Source: Acidobacteriota bacterium
GTDB taxonomy: Bacteria > Acidobacteriota > Blastocatellia > UBA7656
Reading direction: 5' to 3'
NCBI GenBank assembly: GCA_038040445.1
Contig: JBBPIG010000004.1
Coordinates: forward strand, 80,190 to 144,189
Length of the DNA: 64,000 bases
Shown here: positions 7,406 through 15,998 of the stretch, piece after piece
Layout of the letters: every line of letters starts with the position of its first letter
Position numbering within the stretch: position 1 is the first letter of the stretch
Made by a program: the position numbers and the translations under genes
Notes under the pieces: generated by a model
The model's input: only the letters and a program-made list of their open reading frames with translations
Databases searched by the model: none
Told to the model about the DNA's origin: nothing

Positions 7406-8449
7406 ATGGCTTTGAATAGTATGGCGTTATCACAACAATTCCCTTCGTCTCAGCCAGGCAGAATCGGCTGGCCATGGACCCAAGGCACCGAGCCTCTGCT
7501 GCCATTGAAAAAGAGCGGGCAACCATTGCCTAAAATAAGCGTTGTTACCCCCTCGTTCAATCAAGGTCAGTTCATCGAAGAGACGATCCGCTCTGTCTTG
7601 CTTCAGGGCTACCCAAATCTGGAATACATAATTATCGACGGCGGAAGCACTGACACCTCTGTTGAGGTGATTAAGCGGTACGAGCCCTGGTTGAGTTACT
7701 GGGTAAGTGAAAAAGATAACGGCCAGGCGCACGCCATAAACAAAGGGTTCTCCCGAGCTACAGGCGATATCTTCGCCTATATCAACAGTGATGATATCTA
7801 CGGAGAAGGAATACTCACCGAAGTGGCGCGAATTTATTTGGAAGCCCCCGACAACTTCTGGATCTCTTTCAGTATGGAGGATTTTGACGAAGCCGGCATC
7901 CGATATCCCAGACCCGTAAGCGAGTTTCACAGTTTGTACACCTGGATCTACCGCGCAGAAATGATTCCTCAACCCAGTTGCTTCTGGTCGCGCCACCTTC
8001 ATCTGGAGATAAATGGTTTTGATGAAAACATGCATTACGCTTTCGATAAGGATTTCTTTGTGAGACTCCTTATTAGAGGCTTTATGTACAAGGCATACCC
8101 GGAAACAATTGGCTCATATTTTCGCCTGCATCCCAATTCAAAAACATGCTCAACTCTGGAGAAGTTTGCACCTGACGAAGATTTGATCAAGCGTAAAGCA
8201 GAGGGTCTACTTAGTGTTAAACAACATCGAGAAATACAAAAGAGAAAGCGGCACAATCGTGCCGTCGATGCACTAAGTGCTGCCCAAACTCAACGAAACG
8301 CTGGTTTTTTGCATGCACAATCTCAACTGCTCAAATCATTGACGATTGAACCTGCGATGCTATTTGATCGGATGTTTTGGGGGAGGTTGAAAAGAAACTT
8401 AATACCAAGACAAGGCCGATCCGAAAAGTCTGTTGTACTCGACGAGTGA
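7406..8449 (+). CDS. Glycosyltransferase family 2 (GWPWTQG subgroup)
   Basis: 347 residues. A short leader ending GWPWTQG precedes the GT-A core KISVVTPSFNQGQFIEETI. The DxD is N-S128-D129-D130. Later motifs QPSCFWSR and FDKDFFVRL are typical of GT2 enzymes related to PGL/p-HBAD and WcaA types. The same leader and the same PSFNQGQF sequence recur in the gene at 11654, so the two are paralogues in one cluster. About 100 bases precede it without a recognisable signal except a purine-rich GAGAGCG next to the ATG. Confidence 0.88.
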   Translation: MALNSMALSQQFPSSQPGRIGWPWTQGTEPLLPLKKSGQPLPKISVVTPSFNQGQFIEETIRSVLLQGYPNLEYIIIDGGSTDTSVEVIKRYEPWLSYWVSEKDNGQAHAINKGFSRATGDIFAYINSDDIYGEGILTEVARIYLEAPDNFWISFSMEDFDEAGIRYPRPVSEFHSLYTWIYRAEMIPQPSCFWSRHLHLEINGFDENMHYAFDKDFFVRLLIRGFMYKAYPETIGSYFRLHPNSKTCSTLEKFAPDEDLIKRKAEGLLSVKQHREIQKRKRHNRAVDALSAAQTQRNAGFLHAQSQLLKSLTIEPAMLFDRMFWGRLKRNLIPRQGRSEKSVVLDE

Positions 8450-8502
8450 TCTCGCGCAGGTTATTCGAAGAGTTATCCGATCCCGCCGAATCGGTTACCT
8501 GA

Positions 8503-9195
8503 ATGAATCGTCGAAACCAAGCTAAGGATATTGCAGAGACTGTGCTGCCACCGAGAGTAATGGACTCATTGCTTATTTTGTGGCGGTTTGTCTATTGGAA
8601 GCGCAGAACATCTATCAACCCCCGTAGGAATCGGGCCATCGTCAAATCGTTTCTAACGAGCGGCCGTCCGATCAAACTGGAACTAGGGTCTGCAAGACGC
8701 CCAGGCATGGAGGATTGGGTGGCGTCAGATATCACTGGTGGTGGAGACATTAGATTGGATCTCACCCAGTCCATTCCGTTCCCTGACAACTCAGTGGAAT
8801 TGATCTATTCGTCGCACGTCCTTGAACATTTCTCCTATCCGATTCCAATGATTCATTTGCTCAGGGAATGCCATCGCATTCTTAAGCCGGGCGGCACATT
8901 GCGGGTTGCGGTGCCGGACGCGCGGATCTTTCTAAATGCGTATGTCGACCCCGGCTCCTTTGACAAAGCCCGTTTCTGTAGCTTGGATGTCGGCTTATCC
9001 TACAAAAGCAAAATTGACTATGTGAATTTTATTGCGTACATGGGCGGAGAACACAAGCACCTGTTCGACGAAGAGAATCTCGTGCTGGTGCTTGCGGAGG
9101 CGGGCTTTCGGGATGTTTGCATCCGAGTCTTCGACCCGGAAGTAGATCTCGAGGTTAGACGCCACGAATCAATATACGCACAAGCTGTAAAGTGA
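8503..9195 (+). CDS. Class I SAM-dependent methyltransferase (Methyltransf_11 type)
   Basis: 230 residues. Motif I KLELGSARRPGMEDW is the variant seen in methyltransferases that begin with a short helical leader. IPFPDNSVELIYSSHVLEHF and RILKPGGTLRVAVPD are the Methyltransf_11 motifs II/III. The C-terminal GGEHKHLFDEENL is common in the subfamily found in O-antigen and teichuronic clusters. It probably methylates a sugar of the glycan or its lipid-linked precursor. It stands alone between two glycosyltransferases with gaps of about 50 bases on each side. Confidence 0.83.
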   Translation: MNRRNQAKDIAETVLPPRVMDSLLILWRFVYWKRRTSINPRRNRAIVKSFLTSGRPIKLELGSARRPGMEDWVASDITGGGDIRLDLTQSIPFPDNSVELIYSSHVLEHFSYPIPMIHLLRECHRILKPGGTLRVAVPDARIFLNAYVDPGSFDKARFCSLDVGLSYKSKIDYVNFIAYMGGEHKHLFDEENLVLVLAEAGFRDVCIRVFDPEVDLEVRRHESIYAQAVK

Positions 9196-9247
9196 CAGCT
9201 TCACTAATCAACCTCACTAGGTCACGTAAAGAATCCGAAACTTCTAT

Positions 9248-10210
9248 ATGTCAGTACCGGTGCTCTTAATCATTTTTAATCGCCCCGAGCTAACGCGACG
9301 CACACTGGAGGCGATTGCATGCGTGAAGCCTCAAACCCTGCTTGTCGCGGCCGACGGTCCGCGCTTTCCTGAGGAGGTAGATCGATGTGAACAGGCAAGA
9401 GAACTTATTCGCAACGTAGATTGGAACTGCGACATCAGGACCAATTTCTCCGATACGAATTTAGGGTGTGGCATTCGCATCTATACTGCCATCGACTGGG
9501 CAATGTCCCAATTTGAGGAGCTAATAATTCTTGAGGACGACTGTATTCCTTCGAGATCGTTTTTCGGATTTTGCGAAGAGTTACTTGCTTATTACCGAGA
9601 CGATGAACGTGTGATGCACATCAGCGGCAATAACTTTCAGGGAGGAATAGCGCGAACTGAATATAGCTACTACTTCTCGAAAATAACTCATGCGTGGGGC
9701 TGGGCCACGTGGAAGCGGGCTTGGAAACATTTCGACTGGCGCATGAAGAGCTGGCCCGAATTCAAGAACGCAGGGCTGATGGGATCCTGCTGTGAAGACC
9801 TTTACGAGCTGAAGTACTGGACGGATATCTTTGATCAGACTTATGCGGGTGCGCCGGATATTTGGGACTATCAATGGAACTATGCCTGTTGGTCCCAGAA
9901 TGGTTTAGCTGTATTGCCGAGCAAGAACCTTGTGTCGAATATAGGATACGGACCAGATGCTACCCATACGCAGGGAGAAGCACATTTCATGAATCTGCCA
10001 ACAGAAGATATTGTTGATATCAATCATCCACCCTTTGTCGTGCGAGATAAAGCTGCCGATCGATATACCTTCGATCACAATTTCGGTGGAAAGGCCATGA
10101 AGCAGGCCGATACTTGGTCGGCAATACTGAAGAAGAGAATCCGAGTCGTCTATCTACCGATTCGCGCTTTCCGAAAGGTTTGGCGACTGCTTAAGCCTAA
10201 GGAAGCGTGA
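9248..10210 (+). CDS. Glycosyltransferase, GT-A fold (GNT-I-like/GT2 family)
   Basis: 320 residues. It begins VPVLLIIFNRPELTRRTLEAI and carries the metal motif E96-D97-D98 (LEDDCIPS). HISGNNFQGG, HAWGWATWKRAW and the tryptophan-rich IWDYQWNYACW segment identify the bacterial family annotated as GT2 or GNT-I-like. Such enzymes are frequent in capsule and O-antigen loci. The start codon is followed at once by the conserved strand; no ribosome binding site is evident. Donor and acceptor are unknown. Confidence 0.83.
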   Translation: MSVPVLLIIFNRPELTRRTLEAIACVKPQTLLVAADGPRFPEEVDRCEQARELIRNVDWNCDIRTNFSDTNLGCGIRIYTAIDWAMSQFEELIILEDDCIPSRSFFGFCEELLAYYRDDERVMHISGNNFQGGIARTEYSYYFSKITHAWGWATWKRAWKHFDWRMKSWPEFKNAGLMGSCCEDLYELKYWTDIFDQTYAGAPDIWDYQWNYACWSQNGLAVLPSKNLVSNIGYGPDATHTQGEAHFMNLPTEDIVDINHPPFVVRDKAADRYTFDHNFGGKAMKQADTWSAILKKRIRVVYLPIRAFRKVWRLLKPKEA

Positions 10211-10217
10211 AGGTTGA

Positions 10218-11666
10218 ATGGAATTAAATCGCCCGATGCGCATTCTTCAGGTGAGTATGGCAGATATATTGGGCGGGGCGGAGTCTATAGCGAGAAACCT
10301 TTTTCACGCCTACCGTGCGAGTGGACACCAAAGCTGGCTCGCGGTGGGTCTTAAGCGTAGTGATGACCCCGACGTACTCGTCATCCCCAATGATGAGTAC
10401 CGAAATCAGTGGACAAGGATGTGGCTCAAAATCGCAGCTTCTCACAATCGGCTGGAGACCAAAGTGCGCGGAGTTGGGCGTCTCATTAATATGTGGCGTT
10501 GGACCGGTGAGCCGAATCGCTGGATCGGGCAGCAGCTTGGCATTGAGGATTTCGATTTTCCAGGGACGAAGCATCTGCTTGATATAACTCCAAAGCGTCC
10601 AGACATTATCCATTGTCATAATCTGCACGGCGGTTACTTTGATTTGCGAGAACTGCCGAGGCTGAGCCATCAAGTCCCGGTCATTCTGAACCTGCATGAT
10701 GCATGGCTATTGAGTGGTCACTGTGCCTACTCTTTCGCGTGCACTCGGTGGGAAAGTGGGTGCGGGGATTGTCCTGATCTTACGATTTTCCCTGCGGTCA
10801 AAAGAGATAGCACAGCTCACAATTGGAAAAGAAAAAAAGATATATTCACAAAGAGTCGGCTCTATGTTGCCACACCTTCACAGTGGCTTATGGAAAGAAT
10901 CAAGAAATCCATTCTTGTTCCTGCCATTATCGAGGGCAGGGTCATTCCAAACGGCGTTGATCTTTCCGTTTTCCGTCCCGGAGATAGGCGGAGGGCGCGC
11001 GCGGAACTCGGGATCTCTCAAGAGGCCAGAATGCTGCTCTTTGCGGCCAATGGCATCAGGCAAAATGTTTTCAAAGACTATAAGACCTTTCGAGCTGCGG
11101 TGGCTGAGGTCGCTGAGTCAAATCCTGGGGAGTTGGTCTTTATCGCTTTAGGAGAGGATGCGCCGTTGGAAAAGATCGGGAAGGCGGAAATACGCTTTGT
11201 ACCTTTTCAAGAGAACCCAAAAGACGTAGCACGGTATTATCAAGCTGCCGATATATACGTCCACGCCGCAAAGGTTGAATCATTCGGTAAGACAGTATTG
11301 GAAGCACGCGCATGCGGTATTCCAGCGATCGCAACCGCCGTAGGAGGAATTCCGGAACAGATGAAGAGTCTGCATCTACCCGCGTCGAGTACCGAACACC
11401 CCTCATACCCGATGGAAGAAGCGACGGGCATACTGGTGCCAGAAGAAGATATCGGAGCATTGGTATCAGCAATAGAAACACTATTGCGAGACGAGCCGCT
11501 GCGAAAACGGCTCGGCGAAAACGCCGTTGGAGACGTGCGCAGACGATTCGATTTGAAGCTGCAAGCCGAAGCGTTTATTTCGTGGTATAAGGAGATTCTC
11601 GCCTCCCAAACAGTATTTATGCTTGAAGCTAATGATCGGCACCAGCGTGGATCATGCTTGAATTAA
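10218..11666 (+). CDS. Glycosyltransferase family 4
   Basis: 482 residues, longer than the usual 360-420. The N-terminal MADILGGAESIARNLF glycine loop and the HCHNLHGGYFDL segment define the acceptor domain. The extra length is a W- and C-containing segment (SGHCAYSFACTRWESGC...DCP) typical of WcfI/WbuB-like GT4s with a possible metal-binding cluster. The donor domain has VESFGKTVLEARACGIPAIAT, the E-x7-E motif. It starts eight bases after the preceding gene and overlaps the next by 13, so the block 9.2-13.2 kb is one tight operon. Confidence 0.88.
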   Translation: MELNRPMRILQVSMADILGGAESIARNLFHAYRASGHQSWLAVGLKRSDDPDVLVIPNDEYRNQWTRMWLKIAASHNRLETKVRGVGRLINMWRWTGEPNRWIGQQLGIEDFDFPGTKHLLDITPKRPDIIHCHNLHGGYFDLRELPRLSHQVPVILNLHDAWLLSGHCAYSFACTRWESGCGDCPDLTIFPAVKRDSTAHNWKRKKDIFTKSRLYVATPSQWLMERIKKSILVPAIIEGRVIPNGVDLSVFRPGDRRRARAELGISQEARMLLFAANGIRQNVFKDYKTFRAAVAEVAESNPGELVFIALGEDAPLEKIGKAEIRFVPFQENPKDVARYYQAADIYVHAAKVESFGKTVLEARACGIPAIATAVGGIPEQMKSLHLPASSTEHPSYPMEEATGILVPEEDIGALVSAIETLLRDEPLRKRLGENAVGDVRRRFDLKLQAEAFISWYKEILASQTVFMLEANDRHQRGSCLN

Positions 11667-12544
11667 TAAGCGAACTTCCGGCGGCCGCTGTCGGCAAATC
11701 AGGCTGGCCGTGGACGCAAGGTTCGAGACCGGTAGCACCGAACATGCGGAACGGTAATCCCTGGCCAAAGATCAGCATTGTTACGCCTTCATTCAATCAG
11801 GGGCAGTTTTTGGAAGAAACCATCCGGTCAGTTCTTCTTCAGAACTATCCGAATCTCGAGTACATCATCATGGATGGCGGCAGTACTGATGGTAGTTTGG
11901 ATGTAATAAGAAAGTACGAAAAACATCTTGCCTACTGGCAGAGTGAGAGGGACGACGGCCAGGCCGATGCGATTGCTAGAGGCTTCAATCGAGCAACCGG
12001 TAGCATTCTGAGTTGGCTTAACTCGGATGATATTCTACTACCAAGAGCCTTGATGCACATCGGGAAAGCTTTTGCCAGGAATCCAGCTATAGGAGTCGTC
12101 TTTGGAAATACCTTAGTCATTAACAGCGATAGTACTGAAGTGAATCGTTATTTCTGGCCGGCGATGCTTTTTAGATATCACTGGTCGTTGGGACAATCTA
12201 TTGGCCAGGAATCCTGTTTTTGGAGAAGAGAAGTTTATGATCGAGTCGGCGGACTTAACCCGGAAAAGTTTTTTGTTATGGATTACGATTTGTTTTTTAG
12301 GATGTGGGAAACTGCCAGGTTCAAAAAAATAAGAAGATTCTTAGGAGGTTATAGAATCCATGAAGAAGCGAAGAACTCTAAATATCGCGACGTGTGGGTA
12401 AGAGAGTTGAGCGCCGCAAAAGAGATTTATGGAATTAAGGAATTAGGCTATTTCGGACTTCGCGTTGCGAATAGGATTGATCGCTTTCAAAACAGATTGG
12501 AACGTTTTCTGTTCTTTCTAGGATCCTTGAGAGAGCGTGATTGA
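11654..12544 (+). CDS. Glycosyltransferase family 2 (GWPWTQG subgroup)
   Basis: 296 residues, paralogue of the gene at 7406. The GWPWTQG leader, the core KISIVTPSFNQGQFLEETI, and metal residues D125-D126 (LNSDDIL) are shared; the paralogue at 7406 has a longer C-terminus. Its ATG lies in the last codons of the GT4 gene, and its end overlaps the next methyltransferase by eight bases. It probably adds a second, chemically similar linkage in the repeat unit. Confidence 0.88.
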   Translation: MLELISELPAAAVGKSGWPWTQGSRPVAPNMRNGNPWPKISIVTPSFNQGQFLEETIRSVLLQNYPNLEYIIMDGGSTDGSLDVIRKYEKHLAYWQSERDDGQADAIARGFNRATGSILSWLNSDDILLPRALMHIGKAFARNPAIGVVFGNTLVINSDSTEVNRYFWPAMLFRYHWSLGQSIGQESCFWRREVYDRVGGLNPEKFFVMDYDLFFRMWETARFKKIRRFLGGYRIHEEAKNSKYRDVWVRELSAAKEIYGIKELGYFGLRVANRIDRFQNRLERFLFFLGSLRERD

Positions 12545-13196
12545 CAATATCAGAAGCCTAGTCAAATCGACTCTAAAGCGCACTTTCTTGTACGACCTCC
12601 TGAGAAAGTTCAGGATGTGGAATGAAGCTAGAAGGCCTCCGGAGAGTGAAGCGTCGGACACCTGGGGCCTCGGACCTTCATCGACCGAAGAGGTTAAGCA
12701 AAGCACGGTTCGGGAGTACGGAGAAAGGTTTAACGTGGCCGCATTCATCGAAACAGGAACGTATGAAGGTGAGATGGTTGACGCTGTAAAAACCTCCTTC
12801 AGTAGAATCTATTCAGTCGAGCTGGACTCAGCCCTTTTCGAAAGGGCAGAAAGCAGGTTCACCCTCTATGAGCACATAACGATACTCCGCGGCGACAGCG
12901 GCGACATCTTGCCTCAGCTTCTACGCGATCTTCGCGTCCCCAGCCTGTTCTGGCTCGATGCACACTATTCGCACGGCATCACGGCACGAGGAGAACTTGA
13001 GACGCCGATAATGAGGGAGCTTGAATCCATACTTCACCACGATGTATCCGGACACGTGATTTTGATCGATGATGTTCGGTGCTTCACCGGCGAGCACGAT
13101 TATCCAACCGTCGAGGAAGTCCAACAGTTCGTTTTTAGCACACGGCCGGAGCTGAAGTTCAGCGTCGCAGATGACATTATCCGAATACACCCCTAG
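12537..13196 (+). CDS. Class I SAM methyltransferase-like protein
   Basis: 219 residues from a GTG that overlaps the preceding stop. AAFIETGTYEGEMVDAV is a motif I variant with TGTYEG, followed by IYSVELDSALFERAE and SLFWLDAHYSHG. This pattern is found in FkbM-like or TylF-like uncharacterised methyltransferases of glycan clusters. The conserved DAHYSHG could bind metal, as in MycE/TylF-type enzymes, but that is inference. It ends the tight operon begun at 9248 and is followed by the GNRCNAA heptamer hairpin. Confidence 0.7.
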   Translation: MIDNIRSLVKSTLKRTFLYDLLRKFRMWNEARRPPESEASDTWGLGPSSTEEVKQSTVREYGERFNVAAFIETGTYEGEMVDAVKTSFSRIYSVELDSALFERAESRFTLYEHITILRGDSGDILPQLLRDLRVPSLFWLDAHYSHGITARGELETPIMRELESILHHDVSGHVILIDDVRCFTGEHDYPTVEEVQQFVFSTRPELKFSVADDIIRIHP

Positions 13197-13200
13197 CTGT

Positions 13201-13280
13201 CTGCTAAGAGCAAAGAGCCAAGTGCAAAGAGCAAAGGGCAAAGAGCTAGGTGCCCTTTGGCCTTTGCTCCCTGCTCTAGC
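13201..13280. repeat. GNRCNAA heptamer hairpin
   Basis: Six tandem 7-base units (GAGCAAA, GAGCCAA, then GTGCAAA, GAGCAAA, GGGCAAA, GAGCTAG) at 13208-13249 are followed by three complementary-strand units (TTTGGCC, TTTGCTC, CCTGCTC) at 13256-13276. The layout is the same two-arm heptamer design as the GTCNNC arrays but with a different word. It starts four bases after the methyltransferase stop. Confidence 0.8.
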
Positions 13281-13285
13281 TAACT

Positions 13286-13348
13286 ATGTGCGGAATAAGC
13301 GGCTGGTGTCTTAAGCTTTTCGATGGTCATTGTTGGAAGGTAAACTGA
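13286..13348 (+). pseudogene. Remnant of an asparagine synthase 5' end
   Basis: A 20-codon ORF beginning MCGISGW, identical to the first seven residues of the intact AsnB at 14232, including the catalytic Cys2 context. It then degenerates and stops at 13346-13348. Third positions differ (GGA/GGC, ATA/ATT, GGC/GGT), so it is not a fresh copy of the nearby gene. It is probably the left end of another asnB homologue, left when the segment carrying the FkbM gene was exchanged. Confidence 0.65.
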
Positions 13349-13350
13349 CA

Positions 13351-14085
13351 ATGGGGTTGTTCGGGTCAGTCAAACGCCACGTCAAGAAGGGTATCAACAA
13401 AGCACTCGAGAATGCGATGGGCGTTCGCCTCTACAGTGTCCGTGCCCACGCGCGCGAGGACTGGTACGACATCAGGAAAAGTGGTTGTCGCATCGAGAGT
13501 ATTTTCGATGTGGGCGCCAATATTGGTCAGTCGGCTAACAAGTTCCGAGAAGCTTTTCCGCTTGCAAACATCTACTGTTTCGAACCCGTTCTGGGTAATT
13601 TTCAGGAGTTGCACAAGAGTGCAAAAGGCGACTCCTATGTTCAGTGCTTTCACATGGCCCTGGGCAGTGCGCCTGGCACCGGCAAGATCTATCTAACCGA
13701 TCATTCGACGACCAGTTCCCTTATTGAGCCTGAGAATTCTCTCGGTTTTGAGGAAGTGCAGATAGACACAATTGATTCCTTTTGCGCTGTGCGCGGGATT
13801 GAACGGATCGATCTCCTCAAGGTGGACGCAGAGGGATTCGACCTTGAGGTGCTCAAGGGAGCCGCCTCACTGCTGTCTTCGGCGAGCGTTGCGTTCGTGC
13901 TGGCTGAGGTGGGATTCCATCCTGGCGATACTCGTCACGTTCTGTTCGATTTTGTACGCGAGTTTCTGATGGCGAATGGTTTCCACGTCTACGGCTTCTA
14001 TGATCAGAATCTCGAGTGGTCAGGTGAGAGTCGCCTTCGGTTTGCAAACGTCTGCTTTGCGAATGAAACGGCTTTCCGCAACTAG
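13351..14085 (+). CDS. FkbM family methyltransferase
   Basis: 244 residues from the ATG at 13351, which has a GGAAGG ten bases upstream; the open frame reaches back to a TTG at 13330 inside the asnB remnant and should not be used. SIFDVGANIGQSANKF is FkbM motif I, NIYCFEPVLGNFQEL the acidic strand, and IDLLKVDAEGFDLEVL motif III. This is a textbook FkbM sugar O-methyltransferase. It lies between the asnB remnant and the intact asnB, so it appears to be inserted cargo. Confidence 0.9.
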   Translation: MGLFGSVKRHVKKGINKALENAMGVRLYSVRAHAREDWYDIRKSGCRIESIFDVGANIGQSANKFREAFPLANIYCFEPVLGNFQELHKSAKGDSYVQCFHMALGSAPGTGKIYLTDHSTTSSLIEPENSLGFEEVQIDTIDSFCAVRGIERIDLLKVDAEGFDLEVLKGAASLLSSASVAFVLAEVGFHPGDTRHVLFDFVREFLMANGFHVYGFYDQNLEWSGESRLRFANVCFANETAFRN

Positions 14086-14231
14086 AAGTCAATGCATGGC
14101 CGCGTTACCCTTAGCTCACTCCACGAAAGACGATGTTGGCACAAGGTAAAGGAATTCATCATAGCTACTCGGCAGGCGGGATCCGTTTTGCCAGCAGAAA
14201 ATGCGCTTGCGACAGTGAAAAGAGATAGTCC

Positions 14232-15998
14232 ATGTGCGGCATTAGCGGTTGGCTTCTTAGACCAGGGACTGCGCGCGACGATAGCCACTTAGTCGCCATG
14301 GCCGACGCCATCGAGCATCGCGGACCCGATGATCGAGGCTACTACTTCGATCGCGAGCGCGGTGTCGCCTTCGGACACAATCGGCTGAGCATCATTGACC
14401 TCTCTCCAGCCGGGCACCAACCGATGGCAAGCGAGGACGGGCTCTTCGTTCTTAGCTACAATGGCGAGCTTTACAACTTCCTCGACTTGAGACGGGAGCT
14501 TGAAGGGCTGGGGCATCAGTTTCACTCGCGCACTGATAGCGAAGTCGTGCTGCACGGTTTCATTCAATGGGGACCGGCGTGCCTGGATCGCTTCAACGGA
14601 ATGTTTGCGTTTGCGATCTGGTCGGCCGGCGAGAGTAAGCTCTTTCTCGCGCGCGACCCGTTAGGCATGAAGCCGCTGTACTACGCGGCATTGCCGAGTG
14701 ATCAAGGCTTCGTCTTCGCCTCCGAGATCAAAGCGTTTCTGGCGCTGCCCGATTTCAAGGTTCACATCAATCGCGATGCACTCGACCAGTTCCTGGAGTT
14801 CGGCTACACCTTTGACGATCATGCAACGTCGCTTGAAGGCGTCTTCAAGCTTCCACCCGGTCACTCGATGGAAGTGGTCGAGGGCGCCGCTTTTCAGCCC
14901 AAGGCTTTCTTCACGCCGCCTGCGCCCGATGCGAGCGAGATGGGTGCCCGCGAACAGGAGCTTTATGAAACGCTTTCGAAAGTAGTCGCCCAGCACCTCA
15001 TCGCCGATGTGCCGGTTGGCTTGCTGCTCTCGGGCGGGCTCGACTCCAGCATACTCGCCGCGCTCGCAGCCCGTCACACGCGCATAACAACGATCAGCAT
15101 GGGCTTTGCTCAATCCGCGATCGACGAGCGCCCGCGCGCGCGCGCGGTCGCTAATCACATTGGGTCCGATCATCGAGAGATCACAATTCATCCGCACGAG
15201 ATCAGCGAAGACCTTGAAGAGATCGCCTGGTACTTCGACGATCTGTTCGCCGACTGGGGAACGGTTTCAACGCGATTGATGTACAAGAAGTGCCGCGAGC
15301 TTGGAATCAAGGTGGTGCTGGTGGGCGAAGGATCGGATGAACTGTTCGGAGGCTACCCGATCTTCGACGCTGCAATGAGCGCTCGGGGACCGATGACGTG
15401 GAAGCTGTTCCAGCTCTACCGGCGTTACGCGGGCCGGCGCTACGGCAGTCACTTCGCGAAGTTCGCGGCAATTATGAGGCGACACCTCGGCGAGTCGAAC
15501 GGCGATCTGTTCAACGCGGTGCGGCTGTTCGAATCTCGAAATCAACTGCCTAACAACTACGTGATGAAAGTGGACAAGGCGAGCATGTCGGTGAGCGTGG
15601 AGGCTCGCGCGCCGTTCCTCGACCGGCGAGTGGCCGAGCTGGCTTATCGCACACCGGCGCATTGCCTGTTGAAGGATGGCGCCAACAAATACTTATTGCG
15701 TTCGATGGCCGAGCGGTTCGAGTTGCTGCCTATTGAGACAACGCGGCGCGAGAAGTTCGGGGCGTCGATCGCGGCATCGTGGATGGACGAGTCTGAAAAG
15801 TTTCGCGACTATGCTCGACAAGTGATCCTGGATCGCAACGGCTGGGTCGATGAGCTCGGGCTGCGTGCTGCGATGACCGATTACTTCAACGGCAAGCGGC
15901 AGGGGTACTCATTCCCGCGCGCGATCAGCATCTTCAGCAACCTTGCATGGAGGCTACTGCTTTTGAATCTTTGGTCCAGAAGGTACGTAGGAGTATGA
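14232..15998 (+). CDS. asnB: Asparagine synthase (glutamine-hydrolysing), AsnB/WbpS-like
   Basis: 588 residues. Cys2 of MCGISGW is the N-terminal nucleophile of the glutaminase domain, with HRGPDDRGY and NGELYNFLDL following. The synthetase domain carries the ATP pyrophosphatase loop SGGLDSS at residues 267-273 and the VLVGEGSDELFGGY motif. Members in polysaccharide loci amidate uronic acids or other carboxyl sugars rather than making asparagine; that reading is inferred from context. The MxxDxxxM loop KVDKASMSVSVEARAPFLDRR is intact. The gene returns to high GC. Its stop is overlapped by the next ATG (ATGA). Confidence 0.92.
   Translation: MCGISGWLLRPGTARDDSHLVAMADAIEHRGPDDRGYYFDRERGVAFGHNRLSIIDLSPAGHQPMASEDGLFVLSYNGELYNFLDLRRELEGLGHQFHSRTDSEVVLHGFIQWGPACLDRFNGMFAFAIWSAGESKLFLARDPLGMKPLYYAALPSDQGFVFASEIKAFLALPDFKVHINRDALDQFLEFGYTFDDHATSLEGVFKLPPGHSMEVVEGAAFQPKAFFTPPAPDASEMGAREQELYETLSKVVAQHLIADVPVGLLLSGGLDSSILAALAARHTRITTISMGFAQSAIDERPRARAVANHIGSDHREITIHPHEISEDLEEIAWYFDDLFADWGTVSTRLMYKKCRELGIKVVLVGEGSDELFGGYPIFDAAMSARGPMTWKLFQLYRRYAGRRYGSHFAKFAAIMRRHLGESNGDLFNAVRLFESRNQLPNNYVMKVDKASMSVSVEARAPFLDRRVAELAYRTPAHCLLKDGANKYLLRSMAERFELLPIETTRREKFGASIAASWMDESEKFRDYARQVILDRNGWVDELGLRAAMTDYFNGKRQGYSFPRAISIFSNLAWRLLLLNLWSRRYVGV

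Noticed and set aside
13286-13348. Leader peptide of an attenuator for the FkbM gene
   Set aside because: The identity of its first seven residues with AsnB is far more specific than expected for a leader, and there is no run of codons for one amino acid.
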